Shown here piece by piece: positions 7,030 to 14,116 of a stretch of 22,801 bases of DNA (positions are counted from its first letter, which is position 1; every line of letters starts with the position of its first letter). Both the position numbers and the translations under genes were made by a program. The DNA is from JBOHPP01 sp050731755 (GTDB taxonomy: Bacteria; Methylomirabilota; Methylomirabilia; Rokubacteriales; CSP1-6): NCBI GenBank assembly GCA_050731755.1, contig JBOHPP010000081.1, positions 1-22,801 on the forward strand, read 5' to 3'. Under the pieces are notes generated by a model. The model made no database searches. It had not been told where the DNA came from and was given only the letters and a program-made list of their open reading frames with translations.

Positions 7030-8165
7030 GACGCTACCTTCCGCCAGAGCAGGAGCGCATCGATGAAGAACTTGGTCGCCCAGTTTGGATAGGTGAACGG
7101 CGCGTAGCCGCCCCAGATGGGTTGCGACCCCTTGATGCCGCCCCGGACATCAGGGTCGGCGGTCGTCAGGTCCTGTGAGGCCATGACGTAACGCAGGCTG
7201 GCCCAGGCCGCCGCGCGGAATCGGCGCTCACTGGTCAACTCGAAGAGTCGGAACCAGACCGTCGCCATCTGTGCGTTGCCCGTCAGGCAGGCGAAGCGGC
7301 CCCGCGCCCGGCCGTCGAGGCCGATGCGGCCCGGCAGAAAGCCGTCCGGTCGGAGATGGCCGAGCACCGCCTCGGCGCCGCGGACGGCGCCGTCGAGGTA
7401 ACGCGATTCCTTCAGCAGGACGGCAGACTCGAGCAGCCCCCGCAGCGTGTAGGCGATGGTGTGCGTGAAGGGCAGGGCCCCGGCTTCGAAGCCGCAGTGC
7501 TCGAACCAGCCATTTCGCTGCTGACCCAGGGCCCATTCGAGGTTGGCCCGGGCGATGCGCTCCCGCTCCGGCCGTGGCTCGAGTGCGTTCAGGGCGAGCA
7601 GCGGCCAAGCCACCCGGGTGTTGTAGACATGCACGACGCCGAGGTGGTCGTGATGCCGCCACACCCCGTCCGCATCGGCCACGCCGACCAGCCAGTCGGC
7701 CGCCCGCCTGGCCGCCTCCAGCAAGCTGTGATAGCGCGTCTCCTGACCGGCCCGGAGGAGCCCTGAGAGCACCTGGCCGGTGTCGAAGACGATCCCCCGC
7801 TCGTGGTAGCGGGGGTTCGAAAACGACCCGTCGAGGTTCTGCACGTCGCGGAGCCAGCGGCCGATCCGTCGTGCCCTCACCCGGGCGTCATCGTCCCCGA
7901 GATGCTGGGCCAGATCGAGGAAGGTGACGGCGATGTACCCGGACGTCTCCCGGTACGACGGCCGCCATCCGCCCTTCAACGAGTAGCCGTAGCTGACGCC
8001 GCCGTCACCGCTCTGGTCGTGCGCTCGCTTGAGCCAGGCGATCGCGGCGGCCAGATGTTGCTCAGGGTCGCGGCACGGGCGCTGCGGCACCGTCCAGTCG
8101 GTCCACACGACCCGAGTGAAGGCACGGGCCAGGCCCACGGCGCGACGTTCCTCAGCGATCACCAT
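7026..8165 (-). CDS. Alpha/alpha-toroid protein, putative glycan lyase or hydrolase
   Basis: A 379-aa protein without signal peptide or membrane span. It is built of repeated helix pairs with short conserved turns: WLKRAHDQSGDGGVSYGYSL near residue 45, GWRPSYRETSGYIAVTFLDL, NLDGSF, VFDTGQVLSGLLRAG, NTRVAWPLLALN, GWFEHCGF, PFTHTIAYTLRGLLES, CLTGNAQMATVWFRLFE, and GGIKGSQPIWGGY near the end. This spacing is typical of (alpha/alpha)6 barrels, seen in AGE epimerases, GH88/GH105 enzymes, polysaccharide lyases and terpene cyclases. His, Tyr, Glu and Asp in the turns could form an active site. It overlaps the 44-aa gene by 7 nt and tagA by 4. A cytoplasmic enzyme acting on lipid-linked repeat units, or one exported by an unseen route, is possible. 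The exact family is not recognised. Confidence 0.7.
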   Translation of the reverse strand: MVIAEERRAVGLARAFTRVVWTDWTVPQRPCRDPEQHLAAAIAWLKRAHDQSGDGGVSYGYSLKGGWRPSYRETSGYIAVTFLDLAQHLGDDDARVRARRIGRWLRDVQNLDGSFSNPRYHERGIVFDTGQVLSGLLRAGQETRYHSLLEAARRAADWLVGVADADGVWRHHDHLGVVHVYNTRVAWPLLALNALEPRPERERIARANLEWALGQQRNGWFEHCGFEAGALPFTHTIAYTLRGLLESAVLLKESRYLDGAVRGAEAVLGHLRPDGFLPGRIGLDGRARGRFACLTGNAQMATVWFRLFELTSERRFRAAAWASLRYVMASQDLTTADPDVRGGIKGSQPIWGGYAPFTYPNWATKFFIDALLLWRKVAS

Positions 8166-8293
8166 GCGAGCATGACCAGGTGCACGACCCGGCTTCCGCG
8201 GTCCCGCGATGCGGCGAAGAGCGTCGCGTACTGGCAGCCCACGAGGAACAGGCCGGCCGCCGCCACTACCGGTTCAAACGCCGGATGTGGCAT
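8159..8293 (-). CDS. 44-aa hydrophobic membrane protein
   Basis: ATG 8291-8293 is preceded by GGAGAGG at good spacing, inside the end of the nucleotidyltransferase gene (20-nt overlap), and its TGA overlaps the next start by 7 nt. The coupling at both ends argues for real translation. The product, MPHPAFEPVVAAAGLFLVGC then QYATLFAASRDRGSRVVHLVML, has one clear membrane span (about 8-28) and a short second hydrophobic end. No family known. It could be a small subunit for its neighbours or a residue of a longer gene. Confidence 0.55.
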   Translation of the reverse strand: MPHPAFEPVVAAAGLFLVGCQYATLFAASRDRGSRVVHLVMLAW

Positions 8294-9425
8294 CGGTATA
8301 CCTCTCCGTGGAGAGCGCATGCCCGGCGCCGTTCGGTGAGCCCGCGGCGGGGCGGGTCCCGACGCGTCGACGAAGCATGGCGGCGATCTGGCCCACGAGC
8401 AGCGGGGCCCGGGTGTCGCCGAACAACCGGGCATCGCGCACGGTCGTCCAGGTCCCGGCCTCCGCCCGGCGGATCCGGTCGCGGTCCACCAGCGCCCCGT
8501 CCAGCCAGAGGCCGCGGCCCACGTAGGTACGCGCCAGCAGCACCGAGTTGCGGATCGTCGAACCCGCGCCCACGATCACGTCGTCGCCCACGACCGTCGC
8601 TTCCACGCTCGCGCCCCGGCCGATCTCGGCGTTGGCGCCGACCAGCACCGGCGGAACCAGGCGCGCGCTCCGGTGCACGACGGCCCCGCGCGAAATGCGG
8701 ATGCCCCGACGCGCCTCGAAGCCCGGCAGGACGAGACCTGGCAAGGCTTCGCCGAGGGCGCTGCGATTGGCGAGGCCAAGATCGGCTGGCGTGTGCACGA
8801 GCACGCTGGGCTCGGCCGCCACGTAGCCGTGGACGGCGGCCCCTGCCGCGATGAGACCCGGCACGAGGTCCCCGATGAGGTCGCAGGGCTCGCCGGCCGG
8901 CACCAGAGACAAGACGCGCGGATCAAGGACCCCGAGCCCGATGAAGTCGTAGGTGACGGAGCTTGCCGCATGTCCGAGAGTGATCTTGGCTTCGTCGTCC
9001 AGCTGGATCTCGCCGGCGCCGGCCGCAGGGGCCACGATGAGTGTCAGGGCCGCGCCGCGAGCCTGATGGAACGCGCGCGCTTTCGCGAGATCGACGGTGG
9101 AGAGCGCCGTGGCAAAGGCCACCACCACCGGATCCGTCGACGGGTCCGCCACCGCCCGGACCGCGCCCGCCGTCCCGAGCAGGTGGCGCTCCAGCGCATA
9201 GCGGAGTCGCAACCCCCAGCGGGTGCCATCGCCGAGATGCGCCTCGAGGCGATCCGGCCGGTGATGAAGGCATACCGTGGCCTCGTTCACGCGGTGACGA
9301 GCGAGGTGCTCGAGCAGGTATTCGATGAGGGGGCGATTGGCGACGGGCAGGAGAGCCGCGGGACGGTCGAGGGTGAGCGGCTGCAGGCGCGCCCCCTGCC
9401 CCCCGGCCAGGATGATCGCCTTCAT
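8274..9425 (-). CDS. Degenerate sugar-nucleotidyltransferase with left-handed beta-helix
   Basis: 383 aa from ATG 9425, which overlaps the STAS stop as ATGA. Overall it follows bacterial mannose-1-phosphate guanylyltransferase/NDP-sugar pyrophosphorylases: MKAIILAGGQG, PVANRPLIEYLLEHL, GDGTRWGLRLRY, LLGTAGAVR (83-90), then hexapeptide repeats (IRISRGAVVHRSARLVPPVL, VGANAEIGRGASVEATVVGD, VIVGAGSTIRNSVLL). Key catalytic positions are changed: G-T-R is GAR (11-13), the signature Pro-Lys is Pro-Ala (22-23), and the metal-binding N-G-D is F-A-T (104-106). The usual EKP motif also cannot be found. It is therefore probably inactive as a transferase and may be a nucleotide-sugar sensor or partner subunit, as inactive GMPPA is for GMPPB in animals. 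The C-terminal ~45 residues are unstructured. Confidence 0.85.
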   Translation of the reverse strand: MKAIILAGGQGARLQPLTLDRPAALLPVANRPLIEYLLEHLARHRVNEATVCLHHRPDRLEAHLGDGTRWGLRLRYALERHLLGTAGAVRAVADPSTDPVVVAFATALSTVDLAKARAFHQARGAALTLIVAPAAGAGEIQLDDEAKITLGHAASSVTYDFIGLGVLDPRVLSLVPAGEPCDLIGDLVPGLIAAGAAVHGYVAAEPSVLVHTPADLGLANRSALGEALPGLVLPGFEARRGIRISRGAVVHRSARLVPPVLVGANAEIGRGASVEATVVGDDVIVGAGSTIRNSVLLARTYVGRGLWLDGALVDRDRIRRAEAGTWTTVRDARLFGDTRAPLLVGQIAAMLRRRVGTRPAAGSPNGAGHALSTERYTDATSGV

Positions 9426-9829
9426 GCCGTCAGAGGTTCGCGGAACTCCCCGCTGGCGTGGGCGGCGGTCAGCGCCTCGACGGCCGCGGGCACGTCCTCG
9501 CACACGTCAAACAGCAGGTGGAGTTGCATGATCTCCAGGAGCAGGCGCGCCTCGTGATCGAGCCCGGCCAGGCAGAGCTCGCCGCCTCGGCGCTGAACAT
9601 GGCGAAGCAGCGCGACGAGCGCGGCGTACCCGCTCGAGTCGATTCGCCGCACGCCGGAGAGGTCGACGGCGACGAGCAGTTGCGTCACCGATGCTCCCAG
9701 CTCACGGGCCTGTCGCAGAAACACGGGCGCCGTCGGGACGGTGAGCTCGCCGAGGGGCGTCAGCACGGTCACGGCCCCGATCGGTCGCGCTGTCAGCTCC
9801 ACGCGCGCAAGCGGCCTGACAGGGGTCAC
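9422..9829 (-). CDS. Single-domain STAS protein (anti-anti-sigma-like)
   Basis: 135 aa from GTG 9829, which overlaps the sugar-transferase stop as GTGA. The product is a lone STAS domain: IGAVTVLTPLGELTVPTAPV, then LLVAVDLSGVRRIDSSGYAA with the phosphorylation-site sequence DSSG (64-67), LLRHVQRRGGELCLAGLD, and LHLLFDVCEDVPAAVEAL. In SpoIIAA/RsbV proteins one of these serines is phosphorylated by an RsbW-type kinase and dephosphorylated by a PP2C phosphatase. No kinase, phosphatase or sigma factor is in the window. Being inside an EPS operon recalls SypA, the STAS protein of the Vibrio fischeri syp locus that controls biofilm polysaccharide by its phosphorylation state. Function here is inferred. 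Confidence 0.85.
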   Translation of the reverse strand: MTPVRPLARVELTARPIGAVTVLTPLGELTVPTAPVFLRQARELGASVTQLLVAVDLSGVRRIDSSGYAALVALLRHVQRRGGELCLAGLDHEARLLLEIMQLHLLFDVCEDVPAAVEALTAAHASGEFREPLTA

Positions 9830-10560
9830 GAGGCCCCCCGCCCCGAGAGCACTGCTGGGATCGTGCGGAGCAGGATCGCCAGGTCCAGCCCGAGGGTCTG
9901 GCGCTCGATGTACTCCACGTCGAGCCGCACCTGCCCTGGGAAGTCGATGTCGTTCCGTCCCGAGATCTGCCAGAGGCACGTAATCCCCGGGGTGGCCGTC
10001 AGTCGCCGCCGATGCGCGGGGTCGTAGAGGGTGACCTCAGATGGCAGGGGCGGCCGAGGCCCGACGAGCGACATCTCGCCCCGGATCACGTTCAGGAGCT
10101 GGGGCAGCTCGTCCAGCGATGCCTTGCGAAGAAGCCGCCCGACGCGCGTCACGCGGGGGTCCTTCCGGATCTTGAAGAGGATGCCGTCCCGCATCTCGTT
10201 CTGGGCCAGGAGCTGGACCTGCAGAGCCTCGGCGTTCGGGACCATCGAGCGGAACTTGTACATGAGGAAGCGCCGGCCATGCTGGCCGACCCGCCACTGC
10301 CGGAAGAAGACCGGGCCACCGTCCTCCAGCTTCAGGGCCAACGCGATCAGCGCGAACAGCGGGCCGACAGCCACCAGCAACGCCAGTGCGCCGCCGACGT
10401 CGAGCGCCCGCTTGAGCCTGGGCGCGAGGCCGACGCGAAAGCGCCAGACACCCCGCACGAGGGCGACCCGCGCGAGCTCCCGCCGCCGGGCCCAACCAAC
10501 GCCACCCAAGGCGAGTCGTCGGTGCGTTTCGTCGAGCAGGCGCACCCGCTCCGCCGTCAT
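9826..10560 (-). CDS. Undecaprenyl-phosphate sugar-1-phosphate transferase
   Basis: 244 aa from ATG 10560, which overlaps the GT2 stop as ATGA. This is the catalytic domain of the WcaJ/WbaP/PglC family that starts a repeat unit by moving a sugar-1-phosphate from a nucleotide sugar to undecaprenyl phosphate. One membrane helix (LDVGGALALLVAVGPLFALI, about 53-72) precedes the domain. Signatures: YKFRSM (101-106), KDPRVTRVGRLLRKASLDEL, PQLLNVIRGEMSLVGPRP (153-170) and LWQISGRNDIDF. Two residue types usual in this family, Asp-Glu in DELPQ and Arg-Pro in GPRP, are intact. It lacks the N-terminal four-helix part of full-length WcaJ, so it is of the short PglC-like type. The sugar cannot be predicted. 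Confidence 0.93.
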   Translation of the reverse strand: MTAERVRLLDETHRRLALGGVGWARRRELARVALVRGVWRFRVGLAPRLKRALDVGGALALLVAVGPLFALIALALKLEDGGPVFFRQWRVGQHGRRFLMYKFRSMVPNAEALQVQLLAQNEMRDGILFKIRKDPRVTRVGRLLRKASLDELPQLLNVIRGEMSLVGPRPPLPSEVTLYDPAHRRRLTATPGITCLWQISGRNDIDFPGQVRLDVEYIERQTLGLDLAILLRTIPAVLSGRGAS

Positions 10561-11828
10561 GCCGGGATCCTCCGGTACTTCGGGCGGGCGGGCGGTCTGG
10601 AGGGCCGCCCGGGACGCGCGCTCCAGGAAGCCGCCCCCCGCGGGGTGGGGATCCAGCCGGCCGATGCGCCACGGGCGACGGCGACGTAATACCCGATCTT
10701 GGCCACCGCATAGAGCGGTCCGTAGAGGAAGAGCGCGGCATAGGCCCGCGGCGGCACGCCGGCGAGCGCGCAGCCGGCGAAGACGTAGGCGGCCTGGCCA
10801 GCCAGGAGCGCCGCCCAGAGCACGATCGGCCAGCCAGCGCCGCCGGCCGCCCAGATCACCGTGTGCACCGCAGTCATCGCTGCCGTGCCGGCGGCGAGGA
10901 GCGCGAAGGGCGGCGTGGTGAGGTCGAGCGCGGCGGCCAGGCAGGACCACCACCGGCCACGCCGGCGGCACCACGCGGCGCGCAGGAGTGGGCCCACGTA
11001 CCGGCGCGCGAGCGCGAGCCGGCCGCCCTCCCAGCGCAGCTCCTGCTCGCGCGCGGTCGCCATGGTCGGCTCCACCAACGTGTGGACCACGGCGTCGGGG
11101 ACGAAGACGGCGCGGATCCCGTGGAGGAGGAGGCGAGCGTGGTACTCGTGGTCCTCGGCCACAGTCACGGTCTGCCAGGGGATTTGGCGGAGCAACGAGG
11201 CACTGAGGCAGACCCCGCTTCCCTGCAGGTCGGCAGAGGCGCCGAGCGCCTGGCGGCCCGCGGGCCGCAGGTAGTTGATCAGCGCCATGTCGGCCGCCAT
11301 GAGCGCGGTGCGCCAGCTCTGCTCGGGGTTGCCGACTACGCAATGAGCCTGGGCCACGCTCGCGCCAGCGCGAAGCGCGGCATCGAGTCGGTGCAGGAGG
11401 TCCGGCGCCGGGCGGCAGTCGGCGTCGAGGATCACGAAGGCGTCGTGCCGCCACTCCGCCAGCAGCCGGGCAAACGCCCAGGCCAGCGCGTGGCCCTTGC
11501 TGCGCCGGGCGGGATCGGTGCGGGCCAGGACGCGCGCGCCGTGGGCGAGAGCGACGGCCGCGGTGTCGTCGGCGCAGTTGTCGGCGACGACGACCACCTC
11601 GTAGCGCGGGCGCGGGTACTCCATCATCGCGAGGGCCGGCAGGAGGCTGGGCAGCGTCGCGGCCTCGTTATGGGCCGGCACCACCACCGCGAACCGGTGA
11701 CGGGGCGGGCCGGGCGGCAGGGCCGGCCGGCGGACGAGCCGGGCGGCGATGGCCGCCGTCGTCAGGAGAACGAGATACCCCGTGAAGACGGCAGCGATGG
11801 CGGCGAGCGGAAGCGTCAGCCAATCCAT
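10557..11828 (-). CDS. Membrane GT2 glycosyltransferase (cellulose-synthase-like)
   Basis: 423 aa from ATG 11828, overlapping the wzc-like gene by 13 nt. It has an N-terminal membrane helix (5-30), then a GT-A domain: VVVPAHNEAATLPSLL (48-63), VVADNCADDT, ILDADCRP with the metal-binding DAD (135-137), TVAEDHEYHARLL with catalytic-type ED (225-226), and QELRW (262-266), the QxxRW acceptor motif of processive and related GT2 enzymes. Four C-terminal hydrophobic segments follow. QxxRW with flanking membrane helices resembles cellulose or hyaluronan synthase-like enzymes, but smaller enzymes of this form also add single sugars in Wzy pathways. Linkage is probably beta. The tail after ~395 is Arg/Pro-rich. 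Confidence 0.9.
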   Translation of the reverse strand: MDWLTLPLAAIAAVFTGYLVLLTTAAIAARLVRRPALPPGPPRHRFAVVVPAHNEAATLPSLLPALAMMEYPRPRYEVVVVADNCADDTAAVALAHGARVLARTDPARRSKGHALAWAFARLLAEWRHDAFVILDADCRPAPDLLHRLDAALRAGASVAQAHCVVGNPEQSWRTALMAADMALINYLRPAGRQALGASADLQGSGVCLSASLLRQIPWQTVTVAEDHEYHARLLLHGIRAVFVPDAVVHTLVEPTMATAREQELRWEGGRLALARRYVGPLLRAAWCRRRGRWWSCLAAALDLTTPPFALLAAGTAAMTAVHTVIWAAGGAGWPIVLWAALLAGQAAYVFAGCALAGVPPRAYAALFLYGPLYAVAKIGYYVAVARGASAGWIPTPRGAASWSARPGRPSRPPARPKYRRIPA

Positions 11829-14098
11829 ACCCGGCCCACGCGCTCCGACGCGTCCGCGATCGTCCGGTTCAAGGCCCTGGCGAGGTTGCGCAGGTGGTGA
11901 TTTCCACCATCGAGATCGTGTTCGCCTTCTCCCTGGAGGTCCTGGTAGCCGTAGTTCCCGTAGGAATAGGTGCTGCGGGACCGGCGCACGTCATTGAGAA
12001 CGACGCCAAGCATCCGCGCGCCGACCGCTTCCAGCGCGTCGCGGGCGAGCTGCACGGCCTCGACCGGGGTCGCGTGGGCGCGCACGATGAGCAGAACGCC
12101 GTCCACGAGGGAGGCCAGCACGGCGGCGTCGGAGACCGCCAGGACCGGCGGCGAGTCGATGATGATCCACGGGTAGCGTTCCCGGAGCGTCTGCAGCAGC
12201 GCCCGGGCCCGCTCCGAGGAAAGCAGGGCTGCCGGTCCAGGCGGCGGTGGCCCCGCCGGCAGGAAGGTGAGGTTGGTCACGCCGGTCGCGAGCAGCGCCA
12301 GCTCGGGCGCCAAGCCGCCGTAGAGGATCGAGGACAGTCCCACGCTCGACTTCTCCAGGCCAAAAACACGGTGGCAGGACGACCGTCGGAGATCGGCGTC
12401 GACGAGGAGCACGTGCTCGCCCCCTTCGGCGAGGGCGACGGCCAGATTGACCGCGGTGAACGACTTGCCCTCCTGAGGCTGGGCGCTCGTCACCAGGATG
12501 ACGCGCGCCGGGGACAGGGCGTGATTGTGGCGGACCAGGGCCCGGATGTAGCCGAAGGCCTCGCCGGCCAACTGCTGCCCCGAGGCGGTGTCGTCGTGGC
12601 GCGCGCGTGCCGGGAGCGCCTCCACCACGGGAAGGGCCCGCCGCACAGGGCCGCCGACGGAGGGCACCATCCCCACGTTCGGCAGCCGGATCAGGAGGCT
12701 GACCTCGCGCGGCGTGTGGAGGGTCTTGTCGCCGGCCTCGCGGACGAGGGCCAGCGCGACGCCGCCGATGAGGCCCCCGATCGTGGCCAGCACGAGGTCC
12801 CGCGCCGGCTTCGGGCTCACCGGCCGGGTCGGCGTTCGGGCCGGGGCGGTGATCCTGACGTTGGTCACCTGCAACTCGCCGGCGAGCCGGACTTCCTTGA
12901 GCCGCTTCATCAGGTCGGCGTAGATGCCCTCGGTGGCGTCGGCCTCCTTCCGGAGGAGCTGCAGCTGCATCTGACGGGCGTGTTGGAAGATGGCGGTCTG
13001 GCGCTGCGCATCGAGGCGCCGGCCCAGCTCTGCGGCCCGCCGCACCGCGGCCTGGTAGCTCTGCTCGACCGCCTGCTTGGCCTTATCGATCTCGGTGCCC
13101 AGGCGTAGCTTGGCCTGCGAGAGCTCGGCCTCCAGGGCGATCATCTTCGGATGCTCCGGCCCGTAGATGGTCTTGGCCCGGCCCATCTCCCGCTCGAGCC
13201 GCGAGTAGTCGGCCTTGAGAGTGCGGACCAGCTCGCTCCCCAGCGCGGCGGCCAGCGTGTCGGAATCGGCCCCGGCCAGCATCTGGGAGCGGGCCTCCTG
13301 CTGGATCCGGTCGTTCTCGGCGTCGGTATACGCCCGGTTGAGGTCGTCCAGTTGCTGGAGCACGAACTCCGCCCGCCCCTCGCGGGTCGGCACCAGGTCG
13401 TGCTGTTTGACGAATCGTTGGACCGTGCCGGTCGCCTCCTCGGTGCGCCGGCGCAGCCCCACGAGCTGTCCCTCGAGCCATCGGCTCGCCGCCGCCGAGG
13501 CCTCCCGCCGCTGTGCGTTCGTCCTGGCGATGTACTCCTGGGCGATCTGGTTCGGGATGGCGGCGGCCAACTCCCGGTCGGGAAGCTTGGCGGTGATCCG
13601 GATGAGTCGGCTCCGCTTGATCGGCTCGATCTTGAGCCGGCGCTCCAGCTGCTCGACCGCATCGGTGAGGCTGGACGGCCCGGCGCCGCTCACGCCAGCA
13701 GCGAAGGCCGGGTGCTGGCGCAGGTTCAGTGCCTCGATCACCCGCTCCAGCAAGGGGCCGCTCTTGATGAGCTCCAGCTGCGTCTGGTAGTACGCGTCGA
13801 CGACCCGCTCGTTGTAGGGCTCTTCGGGAGGCATGATATCGGTGAAAGACACCACGCGAGGCCGCTCGGGATCGACCTGTACCACTGCGGAGGCCTCATA
13901 GGTGGGATTCGCGACGAGCGTCCACACGGCCACGGCGGCCACGATGACCGCCGTGAAGCCGAGGATCAACCGGTAGCGGCCCATCAGCGCGCCCGAGAGA
14001 CTGCGGGGCGGGCGCTCGCCGTCGAGTGGGACCGCGTCGATGTCGATGACCCGTTCGCCCGGTAACGCCGCGACGGGCCGGTGTGGGAGCTGCCGCAT
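11816..14098 (-). CDS. Wzc-like tyrosine autokinase / chain-length regulator
   Basis: 760 aa from ATG 14098 with GAGGAG 7 nt before. It is a fusion of an inner-membrane co-polymerase (Wzz) and a cytoplasmic BY-kinase that controls chain length and export with the Wza-like protein. A first membrane helix (about 42-62) is followed by PTYEASAVVQVDPERP, a long periplasmic coiled-coil region with heptad-like Leu/Ala/Arg (about 190-400), a second helix near 440 (LVLATIGGLIGGVALAL), and the kinase. Kinase motifs: Walker A SAQPQEGKS (538-546), A' VLLVDAD (563-569), B IIIDSP (645-650). The tyrosine cluster at 711, 713, 716 and 718 (TYSYGNYGY) is followed by 42 further residues rather than ending the protein. 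A cognate tyrosine phosphatase is not in the window. Confidence 0.93.
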   Translation of the reverse strand: MRQLPHRPVAALPGERVIDIDAVPLDGERPPRSLSGALMGRYRLILGFTAVIVAAVAVWTLVANPTYEASAVVQVDPERPRVVSFTDIMPPEEPYNERVVDAYYQTQLELIKSGPLLERVIEALNLRQHPAFAAGVSGAGPSSLTDAVEQLERRLKIEPIKRSRLIRITAKLPDRELAAAIPNQIAQEYIARTNAQRREASAAASRWLEGQLVGLRRRTEEATGTVQRFVKQHDLVPTREGRAEFVLQQLDDLNRAYTDAENDRIQQEARSQMLAGADSDTLAAALGSELVRTLKADYSRLEREMGRAKTIYGPEHPKMIALEAELSQAKLRLGTEIDKAKQAVEQSYQAAVRRAAELGRRLDAQRQTAIFQHARQMQLQLLRKEADATEGIYADLMKRLKEVRLAGELQVTNVRITAPARTPTRPVSPKPARDLVLATIGGLIGGVALALVREAGDKTLHTPREVSLLIRLPNVGMVPSVGGPVRRALPVVEALPARARHDDTASGQQLAGEAFGYIRALVRHNHALSPARVILVTSAQPQEGKSFTAVNLAVALAEGGEHVLLVDADLRRSSCHRVFGLEKSSVGLSSILYGGLAPELALLATGVTNLTFLPAGPPPPGPAALLSSERARALLQTLRERYPWIIIDSPPVLAVSDAAVLASLVDGVLLIVRAHATPVEAVQLARDALEAVGARMLGVVLNDVRRSRSTYSYGNYGYQDLQGEGEHDLDGGNHHLRNLARALNRTIADASERVGRVWIG

Positions 14099-14116
14099 TC
14101 GAATTCTCCTCGCCCT

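Noticed and set aside
9826..11454. 542-aa minus-strand reading that extends the sugar transferase upstream
   Set aside because: Only the last 244 residues match the family; the upstream part is Arg/Pro-rich and overlaps the GT2 gene. ATG 10560 with the ATGA overlap is the natural start.
10863..13108. Long plus-strand frames (10863-11900, 11894-13108) opposite the GT2 and Wzc-like genes
   Set aside because: Shadows of well-recognised minus-strand genes; no start sites or domains.
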